64,000 nucleotides of DNA from Bacteroidota bacterium (GTDB taxonomy: Bacteria > Bacteroidota > Ignavibacteria > Ignavibacteriales > Ignavibacteriaceae). Made by a program: the position numbers and the translations under genes. The stretch's first letter is position 1, and every line of letters begins with the position of its first letter. Location of the stretch: the NCBI GenBank assembly GCA_021824145.1, contig JAKALM010000004.1:124001-188000 (forward strand). The letters are read 5' to 3'. The notes below the pieces were generated by a model, which had not been told where the DNA came from, did no database searches, and worked only from the letters and a program-made list of their open reading frames with translations. This document shows positions 46,345 through 55,484 of this stretch, in pieces.

Positions 46345-46923
46345 TCAATGCGATTTGTAAAAACCTCCGCCACTGCCAAACCAGAATGTCGGTAAAACAG
46401 ATTCTCCACTCGTATATACTGTAAGCTGAACTTCGCTATATACCTGCATTCCATCAATTGTACCGCCCTTGCCATGTCCAACTAATTTAAGCGGTAATGA
46501 ATAAACATTTGGCACGTCTGTTTTTGATCTATATCCTTGGTAAATCCCTTCCCAAACTCCTCCGCCAACATCACCAGTCGGAGTTAATGTCCAAGATCCT
46601 TGAACCGGGCCTTCACCGGTTACAGCATTAATTGATGTACTTAAATAATGAACCATCGTTCCATTCACGATGGGATCGTCTGAAACAATTTTTTCATAAA
46701 CTCCATATTTTTGTATTTTCCATATTCCACCTGGAGTAAGTTTTATCTCACCTTCGTTTGTGATTCCCTTTATTGTGTCTGACATATTAAAATTATGTAT
46801 TACTGCCTTTTCCATACTTACTTGATCAGTAGGATTATTAGGCGACTGCGTGTTTTCATTACAACCGATTAAACTTAACCCTACGAACGTTATTATAGCA
46901 ACTGCAAACTTCAGGGTCTTCAT
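46345..46923 (-). CDS. hypothetical lipoprotein
   Basis: 192 residues. Signal peptide ends in a lipobox (SLIGC; Cys21). After a short Asn/Pro-rich linker the remainder is rich in Gly and beta-strand residues (GSWTLTPTGDVGGGVWEGIY, LPLKLVGHGKGGTIDGMQVY), suggesting a small beta-barrel or lipocalin-like fold, but I do not recognise a family. A strong ribosome-binding site (GGAGGTAATT) precedes the start. Confidence 0.75.
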   Translation of the reverse strand: MKTLKFAVAIITFVGLSLIGCNENTQSPNNPTDQVSMEKAVIHNFNMSDTIKGITNEGEIKLTPGGIWKIQKYGVYEKIVSDDPIVNGTMVHYLSTSINAVTGEGPVQGSWTLTPTGDVGGGVWEGIYQGYRSKTDVPNVYSLPLKLVGHGKGGTIDGMQVYSEVQLTVYTSGESVLPTFWFGSGGGFYKSH

Positions 46924-47237
46924 ATAATTACCTCCGATTTTTAATTTAGTAATGCCCTTAACGTGGTAAATTTGTCACTTATGCTGCAGGCTCTAATGGC
47001 TGTTTGTGAAATGTCTTTCTAAAAAGAAGAATCGTTACTGAAATGATATTATCCGTTTGTGAATTACTCAGCCTCAGCAAATGGCTAAATACCACGAAAG
47101 GATGAATTTATTAATTATTAACTTAAGATTTAAGTATTAGCTTATCTACCATATTTGCGGAATTAAATATCAATTTTGCGTATTAACAGTTTGCTGATTG
47201 AAGGAAGCTCTAAATGTAATTAGTGTTTGCCAATTTC
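46924..47237. other. intergenic region upstream of the lipoprotein gene
   Basis: 314 nt with no open reading frame or RNA gene recognised. It holds the leader of the lipoprotein gene and a 20-nt sequence (46942-46961) that recurs with two changes at 48104-48123, upstream of the AraC-type gene. No promoter that I would call with confidence. Confidence 0.5.
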
Positions 47238-47981
47238 TTAATGATATTGTGAAGGAATAACACCAAACTGCTTTTTAAAGCATTCGGCAAAATAAGAAGG
47301 ATTACTAAATCCCACTTCTAAAGCAATCTCAGCAATATTTCCGAAGTTATTCTCAATTAATTTGGCAGCTTCATTTAATCTAGTAATTTTTATTAATTCT
47401 TTTGGCGGTTCACCAACAAGTGTCTCAAGTTTCTTTAATAGAAGTGATCTGCTGACAGCCATTTCTCTTGCTAACATTTCAACACCAAAACTGCCATCCG
47501 AAATATGCTCATGTATTATAGCAAGCGTTTGCTGTACAAAACTTGTTTCGTTATTTAAATTAATTTGGTTATTTACTTTATTGATTTTATTTCCTCCGAT
47601 ATTATCGTATTTAAAATATTCTTTTTTAGTATTATTAGACTCACCTTTTTTCAGTTGCTCTTCTCCATGGAGAAAACAAATTTTAATAATTATTCCCTTT
47701 CTGCCGTTGTTATTTATAACAATCTTCCCATTATTTATTATAATTATTTTATTAGTCATCAAAGGATTTGTTTTAATTTTCTTATTCTCTTGAAATCGGC
47801 TATTAACTTTTTTATTTAAACTATTCAATATTCCTGGAATGATTTCATTTGTAATTTCACTTCCCGAAATATTAATAACCATATTTATATAATTTTTATT
47901 TTTTGAAATGCTAAACTTAAACGTTCCTTCCTTTAAATGTCCCCCTTTCATTTTAAATTGTGAGATTAATTTATCATTCAT
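47238..47981 (-). CDS. AraC-family transcriptional regulator with HTCS-like N-terminus
   Basis: 247 residues. The C-terminal third (about 150-247) is an AraC/XylS double helix-turn-helix (GVEMLAREMAVSRSLLLKKL, NIAEIALEVGFSNPSYFAECFKKQFG). The N-terminal part is not a usual ligand-binding cupin. Its segment ending GIIIKICFLHGEEQLKKGE resembles the tail of a histidine-kinase ATPase domain that precedes the regulator part in Bacteroidota hybrid two-component proteins, with Lys/Ile/Asn-rich sequence before it. It may be a shortened relic of such a hybrid. A strong ribosome-binding site (AAAGGAGGG) precedes the start. Confidence 0.85.
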   Translation of the reverse strand: MNDKLISQFKMKGGHLKEGTFKFSISKNKNYINMVINISGSEITNEIIPGILNSLNKKVNSRFQENKKIKTNPLMTNKIIIINNGKIVINNNGRKGIIIKICFLHGEEQLKKGESNNTKKEYFKYDNIGGNKINKVNNQINLNNETSFVQQTLAIIHEHISDGSFGVEMLAREMAVSRSLLLKKLETLVGEPPKELIKITRLNEAAKLIENNFGNIAEIALEVGFSNPSYFAECFKKQFGVIPSQYH

Positions 47982-48407
47982 ATCTTTTCCCTCCTTTATA
48001 ATAAACCATCTAAAATTATTTACATAAAATCTTTTCCTACAGAATTTAGAATAATATCCCTTACATTTGATTCATTGTTTCCAAAGGCATTCGTTGAATG
48101 TAGTAATTTAGAAATGCTCTTAATATATTAATAAAAAAAATATTTAAAATATTGTAGTGCAATAATTTATCTACTTCGTTAATCACAATAGTAAACTGTA
48201 ATTCGTAATTAAAAACTTGATTGATTTCATATCGATAAGTCTGTATGTAGGTAATATATTACTAAGTTTTAGGAAGAAAATGCGTATGTAAATCCTAATT
48301 TAGATTTTGCAATTCATAAGAATGAAAACGCGTTTTATAATTAGAAATCCCTAATTCTTTATTTTTAATTTACAATTTTATTATCAGTAATTGCCTTCTT
48401 AAAATTT
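47982..48407. other. intergenic region upstream of the AraC-type gene
   Basis: 426 nt, AT-rich. It contains the 20-nt repeat at 48104-48123. On the minus strand a frame of about 35 codons without ATG ends at TAA just before 48020; its reading (HSTNAFGNNESNVRDI) looks like protein but cannot be assigned. No RNA gene or convincing promoter seen. Confidence 0.4.
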
Positions 48408-49253
48408 TTATATTTTAACTATCTCAACTCTTCTATTTTTTGCTCTGCCTTCTTCCGTTCTATTGTCCTCAATTGGTTTGCTGGCTCCCCATCCTTTTGA
48501 AGTTAATCTAGATTTATTAATGCCTAATTTTACTAATTCAGTCAATACAGTTTTTGCTCTGTTTTCAGACAAAGTTTGATTAGATGCATCGCTTCCAACA
48601 TTATCAGTATGACCTTCAATGCTGATTTTTAAATTGCTGTTTTGTTTTAACATTTCAGCAATCTGATTAACAATTTCCTCTGACTCAGGCTTAATATCAG
48701 CTTTGCCGGTTTCAAAATTTATATATAATGCGATGAAACCATCCTTAGTTAAAGCATCCATCATTTCGCTTGCTTGAATTTCTTGCTTCATTGGTTCCAT
48801 CTCAAGAATGTAAAGCGAGTAATGTTCAACTTCGTTTGCTGTCCCTCCAAAGCTGCCAATCTTTACCCAATAATCTTTTTCTTTTGTTGAAAGGTGAAAT
48901 GTGGCTTCCAGTTCCGCGCCTAAAGGATCGGTATTTTTATAAATCATTTTGCCGCCGTTTTTATTAATTGCATTTTCATAATTCTTAATTATTTGAAATG
49001 GACTTTTTGCTTTTTCACCGGCATCCGAATTAAAATAATAAGTAATCGTAAAAAGATTTCCTTCCTTATTTTCAGTTTTTTCACTGTTAATCCGAAGTGT
49101 AAGTTCATTATAGTTTTGTGAGCACTCTGAAATATAAAAGTTAGAAAGTCTTGTAAATAAAGGATGATCTTTACATCCCTCGGCATCATTTTGAGCAAAA
49201 GTTAATGATTTTATGGAAATTAACACTGCGAAAGCTATAATTATTTTATTCAT
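48408..49253 (-). CDS. OmpA-family protein
   Basis: 281-residue exported protein (signal MNKIIIAFAVLISIKSLTFA). The N-terminal domain (21-165) has HPLFTRLSNFYISECSQNYNELTLRI, seen in a group of Bacteroidota OmpA proteins. The C-terminal OmpA peptidoglycan-binding domain (about 172-281) has INFETGKADIKPESEEIVNQ, IEGHTDNVGSD, LSENRAKTV and NRRVEIVKI. It is the last gene of the exported-protein cluster and anchors to cell wall non-covalently. Confidence 0.9.
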   Translation of the reverse strand: MNKIIIAFAVLISIKSLTFAQNDAEGCKDHPLFTRLSNFYISECSQNYNELTLRINSEKTENKEGNLFTITYYFNSDAGEKAKSPFQIIKNYENAINKNGGKMIYKNTDPLGAELEATFHLSTKEKDYWVKIGSFGGTANEVEHYSLYILEMEPMKQEIQASEMMDALTKDGFIALYINFETGKADIKPESEEIVNQIAEMLKQNSNLKISIEGHTDNVGSDASNQTLSENRAKTVLTELVKLGINKSRLTSKGWGASKPIEDNRTEEGRAKNRRVEIVKI

Positions 49254-49296
49254 TTATCGACTTCCGATTAATTTAAATTAATTGAATTATATTTTT

Positions 49297-50313
49297 TTAT
49301 TTATCAATAACCGATAACAAACTATTTACATCAAACTCTCTCAAAAATCTTCCGATATGATACGTGCCGTCATTATTTTTAAGCTGTTCTTCCATTTCAT
49401 TTTCTATTATTCGCTTATCCACCGGACATTTGAAAGAAATTATTTGTATTGCTGATCTAGGTAAATTTTTATTCCAGTATTCCGGGTTTATTCGCATTAC
49501 CGGAACATTTGTATTTATCGAAATGCAACCATCAATTGAAGTCCCATCAAGATATTTATCTTTATCACTTTCAGATACATTTGAATATTCATCCTCTAAA
49601 AATTTAGTCATAAATTCCGATTGAATTTTATCCGGATGAAGTTTCCAAAAATCAATAAGCAAACTATAAACCTCTTTAACTTTCACAAGCAGCCAGTAAG
49701 CTGATCTATCTGGATTATAAACTATATAAACTTCATCAGCATATCTATCAATACCTCGAGCGATTGCTTCTTTATTTTTGGAAGTATAAAATAAGTCGCG
49801 AAGCCTTTCACCCGCTTTATTCCATTCATCATAATTGAAACCTGGCTTAGTTTGGTCTGTCGGCTTTGCAGTCGAATAGCCGAATCCATTATTCATAGAT
49901 GGTGGTACAATCCTGTTTACTTCTATGTCCCAGTGTGGTGGTTCGATTGTCCATTTGTATTCTTTGTTTTTCCTTACAGACCAAGAACAAAAATTAAAAG
50001 CAAGTTGACAAGGAATTCCATAACCGTTTCTTTTGTCATAAGATCTGCCGTACAAAGTAGCATCGCAATCAAATCCTTTTAAATCTTTCATTACTGGATT
50101 TTGATGAACAACTTCTGCAATTGCACAAAGCTTTTTGAAATTAGCATCTTTTTCTACTTTAGTAAAATCGCTTCCTCCCAATCCATATACGCTCCAATTT
50201 ACTATTTTGAATTTACCTGGTTTATCAAGAAGAAGTTTTGAATCTTGTGCAAAACTATTCAGCGAAAAAAGAATTAGAATGATTCCAGTGGCTCGATTGG
50301 TTATGTATCTCAT
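49297..50313 (-). CDS. hypothetical exported protein
   Basis: 338 residues with a signal peptide (RATGIILILFSLNSFAQ). No family recognised. The mature part is rich in aromatic residues and has several Cys (CAIAE, FDCDATL, GIPCQLAFNFCSW, DGCISI, FKCP), which could form disulfides. It lies between the OmpA gene (43 nt) and the DUF4412-like gene (53 nt), on the same strand and with a similar codon choice. Confidence 0.75.
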   Translation of the reverse strand: MRYITNRATGIILILFSLNSFAQDSKLLLDKPGKFKIVNWSVYGLGGSDFTKVEKDANFKKLCAIAEVVHQNPVMKDLKGFDCDATLYGRSYDKRNGYGIPCQLAFNFCSWSVRKNKEYKWTIEPPHWDIEVNRIVPPSMNNGFGYSTAKPTDQTKPGFNYDEWNKAGERLRDLFYTSKNKEAIARGIDRYADEVYIVYNPDRSAYWLLVKVKEVYSLLIDFWKLHPDKIQSEFMTKFLEDEYSNVSESDKDKYLDGTSIDGCISINTNVPVMRINPEYWNKNLPRSAIQIISFKCPVDKRIIENEMEEQLKNNDGTYHIGRFLREFDVNSLLSVIDK

Positions 50314-50366
50314 ATTTTTTTTTCATAAAATAAATCTAAAAAATGAAGTTTAATAAATTTCATTAT

Positions 50367-51077
50367 TCAGTTCTGATTATTTTCATTCTTCAGATATCCT
50401 TCTGAAACTTCAAATAAAGATGTTGCTGGTTTTTCCAAACTGAATTCAGCGGCTTCCATAATCTCAGTTAATTTACCGTTTTGCCAAAGCTCTGTCTTTA
50501 AAATCGCATTTAGATTCTTAGCAACAAATAATTTAGATGCCCACGTTTCCTTATTAAATGTTTGAACAATTTCATAAATATCACAGTCATAATTTAACAG
50601 CTTTGTTTCCCCGATTATTTTTGAGTGAGGTATACTGTCTGCAAAGACTATAGAACATGAGTGTTCCCAAGGTTCTTGCCTCAGTGGAACTTCAAAATAA
50701 GTTTTAGAAGGAGGATCCATTGACCAGACGAGTTTTTTATCATTTCTTAAAATCTCAATTGTATAAGGTTCCGGATTTGTAATATTTTCTGCCTGCATTT
50801 TTACTTCGCTGTTTACTTGGCCGGTAGAATTTGCTCTGTCACTTAAATCAGCATTAGATTCTGCTGTCGCGCTTATTTTGTACTGGACGGTTGAAATATA
50901 TTCAGACCTGAATTTGTCACCGTCGCGCATATAATATTTTATCATTCGGAAAACTGTACTATCGGGATTTTTATAGGTATAATTGATCATGTAGTTCTTA
51001 GGTTGAGCATGACCTGCTATAATGTAAGACATCAGCATCAATGAAATCAAAAACAAAAATAACTTAGCATTAGACAT
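50367..51077 (-). CDS. DUF4412-like exported protein
   Basis: 236 residues with signal peptide (AKLFLFLISLMLMSYIIAGHAQ). The arrangement YYMRDGDKFRSEYIS, then IEILRNDKKLVWSMDPPSKTYFEVPL, and later LLNYDCDIYEIVQ and LFVAKNLNAILKTEL, fits DUF4412, a LolA-like fold for exported proteins of unknown function. Assignment is from pattern memory only. Confidence 0.75.
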   Translation of the reverse strand: MSNAKLFLFLISLMLMSYIIAGHAQPKNYMINYTYKNPDSTVFRMIKYYMRDGDKFRSEYISTVQYKISATAESNADLSDRANSTGQVNSEVKMQAENITNPEPYTIEILRNDKKLVWSMDPPSKTYFEVPLRQEPWEHSCSIVFADSIPHSKIIGETKLLNYDCDIYEIVQTFNKETWASKLFVAKNLNAILKTELWQNGKLTEIMEAAEFSLEKPATSLFEVSEGYLKNENNQN

Positions 51078-51156
51078 TTAAAACCTCCCGTAAATATTTT
51101 CCCATTTAAATTGAATAATTATTTCCATGCCAAATCTTTCAGATAAATCAGATCAG

Positions 51157-52314
51157 TTAATCTCTTGTCAAATTAAACTCATAAGTTATGGTAGATTCTT
51201 CATTGGTATTCGGATTAGTTCTTTTTATAGTTTCTTTTTGTGATAATATTTTATCATGAGCATTTCCTGTAAATGGGCCAAATATTTCATTTACACCTTC
51301 ATCAATTTTATTTGTAATAGTTTCTGGATTATTGTTAATGTTGTTGCAAACACCTTCTGCATGAACTTCTTTTTTTGTTTTCTTCTCACCTTGGGTCGAT
51401 GCCGCTTTAACTCTAATTGTATATGTGCCATTATCAAGAAATGTAATTTCTGCACGCGCATCATCTACTTTTATTCCGTAGCTTTCACTCTCATTCGAAA
51501 GTCCTTGCAGCGTGGAATAAGTCGTAGTCTTTGCGGAATAAGTCCTTGGGCCTTGTTTATTCGGTGAACATTCATAACATGAGTTTTGTTCTTCAATTTT
51601 CATTTCTTCCGAAAGATTGAAATTTACATTACCCTTAGCCGCATATTTATCTGTCTTCTCAATCGTCCAGTTATTTTCTGAATAATTATTTATGTCGATC
51701 GTCTTACGGTACATTCCATCACTTTCATTGCAGTATACTGGATACTCTTCTTTTTTATTATCCTTCAACGTAGATATTATATTTATGGTAATCGGTCCGG
51801 TGAATGGACAAATTTCGAATGTCTTCAAACCATCTATCAACTGTTTTGAAATATTTTCGCAGGAATTATTGTCAATGCTATTTAAAGATAGGCTTGCAGT
51901 CGCTATTGACAATGGTTTAGCATTCCTTGAATCCATAATTGTTATTTTGATTAAAGTATTGTCTTTAAATACTTGCATTTTTAAACTAACCAAATAATCG
52001 CATGACATATCTTTTGCAATGTTGCCTATTGAGGCTTGCAATTCATCATTAGGAATATCGTTCAATAAACATATTTTTCTCAAATCGTCAAGTCTTTGAG
52101 TTATTGAATTAAATGTATTTATTTCAGCGCACGAATAAACTTCTTGGATCTTTTTTGCAACTATATCTTCAAGCAAATACATTTTATCATTTGCGGTCAA
52201 TATTAAAGATGAATCGCAGATAACATTGTATGTTAAATAAAACCGCGGCTTCTTAGCTTGTGTTACTTCTGAGCTGATTAGTATAAATAACAGAATTATA
52301 AATATTTTTTTCAT
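51157..52314 (-). CDS. hypothetical exported protein, TolB/CsgG-like N-terminus suspected
   Basis: 385 residues with signal peptide (KIFIILLFILISSEVTQA). The first half (20-170) alternates helices and strands; the stretch ELQASIGNIAKDMSCDYLVS resembles the N-terminal domain of TolB/CsgG/LpoB-type periplasmic proteins, but this is only suspected. The second half is beta-rich, with Thr, Asn and a C-terminal strand pair. A CSPNKQGP Cys pair (CYEC) stands near 250. It overlaps the LRR gene by 4 nt, so the two are translationally coupled. Confidence 0.75.
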   Translation of the reverse strand: MKKIFIILLFILISSEVTQAKKPRFYLTYNVICDSSLILTANDKMYLLEDIVAKKIQEVYSCAEINTFNSITQRLDDLRKICLLNDIPNDELQASIGNIAKDMSCDYLVSLKMQVFKDNTLIKITIMDSRNAKPLSIATASLSLNSIDNNSCENISKQLIDGLKTFEICPFTGPITINIISTLKDNKKEEYPVYCNESDGMYRKTIDINNYSENNWTIEKTDKYAAKGNVNFNLSEEMKIEEQNSCYECSPNKQGPRTYSAKTTTYSTLQGLSNESESYGIKVDDARAEITFLDNGTYTIRVKAASTQGEKKTKKEVHAEGVCNNINNNPETITNKIDEGVNEIFGPFTGNAHDKILSQKETIKRTNPNTNEESTITYEFNLTRD

Positions 52315-53213
52315 TGCAATAATATTTTACAGTTAGGTAATTGTTGTTTAATTTGATCGATTTCGCTTTGGGCAATGCTTGTTTTCCCAATACCAAGTGT
52401 ATCCAGTTGTTTCAGCTTACTTATCGTTGGTAGTAATGTTGTAATTGGATTAATATCAACATAAAGAGTATTTAATTTGATAAAAGTACCGACTTCAGAC
52501 GGAAGCATCTTTAATTGATTATTTATAATTGAAAGTAGAGTAAGATTCTTAAACTTACCGACTTGTTTAGGTATTTCAGTAACAAAATTTTTGAAATTAA
52601 TTATGTACAGTTCTTGAAGTGGATAATTTTTTGCTCTAGTTAATAAGTCGTCAAGATTTACCGGGGCACCGAATTTTCCACCTGTTATTACTAAGGTTTT
52701 AATCGACTTAAATTTATCCATTTGATCAATCGTCCGCTGGACCGTATTTAGCGACATATCAATAACAAGCAGCGTCATTTCATCTAGATAATCCTGACTT
52801 TTTATATTCGGCGATTCATCATCTTTATATTCTTCAATAATTTCTTCTCTTACTGGCTTGCCTAACAAAATATCTGCATCTTCTCCTTTTGATGCTGCTT
52901 CCATCATCTGTTTCCAAAGTCCAAGTTTGTAATCAACATTTTTTTCTTCCTCGCTTTTATCTATTTGTTGATCTTTTTGAGTATTTTGATTTTTCCCTGA
53001 CAACATTAATTGTCTTGCCAACTTTCTAATTTCTTCATTAGCTTTTTTTGCTGCTTCTGCATTATCCCAATTTGTACTTTGCCTTATTTTCGCCATCTTT
53101 TGCCTAATTTGACTTGGAGATAACTGCTGGGCAGCCAAACTTCCCAATAAGATAAAGCAGAGCAAAAATATTTTTCCACAAATAGATTTTTTATATTTAT
53201 TTATGCTTGTCAT
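52311..53213 (-). CDS. exported leucine-rich-repeat protein
   Basis: 300 residues. Signal peptide (KIFLLCFILLGSLAAQ), then a charged helical segment (about 34-115) and leucine-rich repeats from about residue 165: KSIKTLVITGG, PLQELYIINFKNF, KNLTLLSIINNQLKMLPSEV, IKLNTLYVDINPI, KQLDTLGIGKTSI. LRRs commonly bind protein partners. It overlaps the next gene by 4 nt. No enzymatic domain is visible. Confidence 0.85.
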   Translation of the reverse strand: MTSINKYKKSICGKIFLLCFILLGSLAAQQLSPSQIRQKMAKIRQSTNWDNAEAAKKANEEIRKLARQLMLSGKNQNTQKDQQIDKSEEEKNVDYKLGLWKQMMEAASKGEDADILLGKPVREEIIEEYKDDESPNIKSQDYLDEMTLLVIDMSLNTVQRTIDQMDKFKSIKTLVITGGKFGAPVNLDDLLTRAKNYPLQELYIINFKNFVTEIPKQVGKFKNLTLLSIINNQLKMLPSEVGTFIKLNTLYVDINPITTLLPTISKLKQLDTLGIGKTSIAQSEIDQIKQQLPNCKILLQ

Positions 53214-53236
53214 ACTGTTTAATATTTTTTAAATAA

Positions 53237-54214
53237 TTAGTCTTTTAACAAATTGTACTTGAACACTCCTTGCAGTAAATGGACATAATCAGCAATTTTT
53301 CCAATTCCAACCAAACCAGGTTCATGTTTCAAATCAACACCGGTTTGCAGTTTAGTTAATCTTGAAGAAATGGCTTCTATTCTATAGCAAACTGGCATAG
53401 AAGATTTTGTATACGACTCATATTTTTTTAGAATATCTATATACTTGGGAGTATATTTGCTGCAATATTTGTCCTTTTCTGTTTTTATTTTATTTTCAAG
53501 TTCAGTCATTTTCTGCATGCCTTCATTATCTGTTTCTCCCATCAAGTCTAAAGCTTCCTTATCCCATTTGGCAATATTATCCAGCATTACTTTTGCGTCT
53601 GGGTCATTATCGATGTCTGATATTTGTTGAGCAAATTTAGATTCAATGGCTTTAAGGCTATCGATAATATGTTTTTGAATATTAGTAAGTTCATACAAAC
53701 TTTTATTCTGATACTGCTCTTCTTGACTTTTTTGAGGATCTGTTTGTACATCTGCCATTTTCTCAGTACCATAAGCTTCACCCCATGACTTTTTTCCCTC
53801 TTTGGTCATTTTATCAAATTTTTTTGTTTCATCAAGAGTCATGTTATGTTTGTTTTGAAGCGCTTTATTGATTATTTCATTTTTTTCTTCTTCAGTCATT
53901 CCTTCTTCGTTTTGTAATTTTTTTATGTCATCATTCGAAAGCCCATACTGCGATGCTACATTATTCAATGCTTGCTGCTCTTCGGTAGAAGAATTAGCGT
54001 CTATTTCTTCGTTTCGCCTTGCAATTTCATTATCAATTAATTGCATTATAGTATCAATGCGGCTTATGTATTGATTGCGTTCAGCCATTTTCATTGAACA
54101 TACATTATTAGGAATAGCTGGAAGTATTCCGATAAATGCCTCCGGGGTAACCTGTGCAAAAGAAACTGATGCCCCTAATATTAAAACTGCTGCAAGCATA
54201 AATGTTTTTTTCAT
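53237..54214 (-). CDS. exported coiled-coil protein, paralogue 1
   Basis: 325 residues from ATG 54214, where the signal peptide MKKTFMLAAVLILGASVSFA begins; an upstream ATG at 54250 would add 12 residues before it. The mature part is almost wholly helical and charged. It shares with the neighbouring gene the blocks IPNNVCSM (near 35), YGLSNDDIKKLQ, KMTKEGKKSWGEAYGTEKMA and YCSKYTPKYIDILKKY. The fold and function are unknown. It lies 23 nt before the LRR gene. Confidence 0.8.
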   Translation of the reverse strand: MKKTFMLAAVLILGASVSFAQVTPEAFIGILPAIPNNVCSMKMAERNQYISRIDTIMQLIDNEIARRNEEIDANSSTEEQQALNNVASQYGLSNDDIKKLQNEEGMTEEEKNEIINKALQNKHNMTLDETKKFDKMTKEGKKSWGEAYGTEKMADVQTDPQKSQEEQYQNKSLYELTNIQKHIIDSLKAIESKFAQQISDIDNDPDAKVMLDNIAKWDKEALDLMGETDNEGMQKMTELENKIKTEKDKYCSKYTPKYIDILKKYESYTKSSMPVCYRIEAISSRLTKLQTGVDLKHEPGLVGIGKIADYVHLLQGVFKYNLLKD

Positions 54215-54311
54215 TTTATAATTTTCCAATTGTAATAAAATATTTCTCATTTAATTAATTCTTAGTTCTATTTTTACTTAATAATTATTTGAAGTTCTTC
54301 CATTATTTATT

Positions 54312-54401
54312 TTAATGTCCAAAATCCCACTTATAATTACCTTCGATTTTTTCCCAACGAATTTCTATTCTGTACTTTACTATTTGATCATTGCAAATCA
54401 T
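54312..54401 (-). other. out-of-frame coding-like tail behind paralogue 2
   Basis: A 29-codon frame opens inside the end of the paralogue-2 gene and runs to TAA at 54312-54314. Its reading (IVKYRIEIRWEKIEG then NYKWDFGH) looks like protein. It is one nt off (+1) from paralogue 2, so the gene may carry a frameshift, use programmed frameshifting, or the tail may be chance. Confidence 0.35.
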
Positions 54402-55395
54402 GTTCTGGGAAAGTATAATTAACATATTTAAAAGAATTTAACAGCAAACTTGCATATGATTTAACTGCACTTAATTGATATAATCCAGGCGAGGTAAATC
54501 CTTTGGTCGTTTCTAAAGTTGTTTTGTTCAATTCATCATCTATTTCTTCTAACCGCTTATAATCCGGCATAAACTTATTTAAAGATGATAAACACTCTCC
54601 AAGAATATCCATATAAATTGGCGTAAGTTTATTGCAATATATTTTTTCGTAACTCCGAATTTCATTTTGTATGTTTTTTGCTTCTTCTTCGGAAGGGCCA
54701 GGTACATCATTTAGCTTTTTCAATAATGGCTCTCTTTGCCGTTCAAGTATAACCGTTGCAGTTGAATCTTCTTTGTCCAATTCTGCAAGTCTGTTCATGT
54801 ATTTTTTGTCAGAAGCATAAATTCTATCAAGGATCTGTTTTTGTTCTTGAACTAGATCAAACATTTTTTTATCCTTTACCATTTTTTTCTCCGCCTTTAT
54901 CTGCTCTTCTGTTTTACTTGAATCCGAATTACTGCTCATGATTGCCATCTGTTCAGTCGAATAACCTTCAGCCCAGGCTTTTTTCCCTTCCTTGCTCATT
55001 TTTTTTAACTTTTTTACTTCATCCATGGAAATTCCGGTTTTCTCCCGAAGCATTTTATCTGCAATTGCTCTTTTTTCTTCCTTACTCAGTTTTTTCTGTT
55101 TTAGCTTTTGTACATCAGAATTAGTCAAGCCGTACTCTTCAGCCATATTTTTTTCAATCTGACTTTTGGAATTTTCTATATCACTCTCAACAGATTTTTT
55201 CTTAGAAGAGATTACCTTTTGTATATCTTTTAATACTAGATTTATCTGATTCAGATATTTCTGCTTTTGTTCGTCCCTCATAGAACAAGCATCAGAAGGA
55301 ACGCCGGGAATTCTGCCAAGAAACTCATAAGCACTTTGCGCATTATTTTGTGAAGCAAACAAAATTATAATTGCAATAACAGAAAAACTTTTCAT
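54388..55395 (-). CDS. exported coiled-coil protein, paralogue 2
   Basis: 335 residues with signal peptide (SFSVIAIIILFASQNNAQ). It shares IPSDACSM-type, YGLTNSDVQKLKQKK, KMSKEGKKAWAEGYSTEQMA and YCNKLTPIYMDIL blocks with paralogue 1 in the same order, so the two arose by tandem duplication. Most of the sequence is predicted helix/coiled coil, Lys/Glu-rich. The final residues (YTFPEHDLQ) are followed by a coding-like tail in another frame (54312-54401). The two conserved Cys could form a disulfide. Confidence 0.8.
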   Translation of the reverse strand: MKSFSVIAIIILFASQNNAQSAYEFLGRIPGVPSDACSMRDEQKQKYLNQINLVLKDIQKVISSKKKSVESDIENSKSQIEKNMAEEYGLTNSDVQKLKQKKLSKEEKRAIADKMLREKTGISMDEVKKLKKMSKEGKKAWAEGYSTEQMAIMSSNSDSSKTEEQIKAEKKMVKDKKMFDLVQEQKQILDRIYASDKKYMNRLAELDKEDSTATVILERQREPLLKKLNDVPGPSEEEAKNIQNEIRSYEKIYCNKLTPIYMDILGECLSSLNKFMPDYKRLEEIDDELNKTTLETTKGFTSPGLYQLSAVKSYASLLLNSFKYVNYTFPEHDLQ

Positions 55396-55484
55396 AATAC
55401 AATTCCCTATTTCTGTTTATGAATCTAAAATTTTATCTCGGGATACTATTATTCTGCGTTAAATTTCAGTATCCAGAATCCAGA

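Noticed and set aside
47362-47793. 143-codon plus-strand open frame over the AraC-type gene
   Set aside because: Antisense to a well-supported regulator gene; composition is low-complexity Ile/Phe/Leu typical of a shadow frame.
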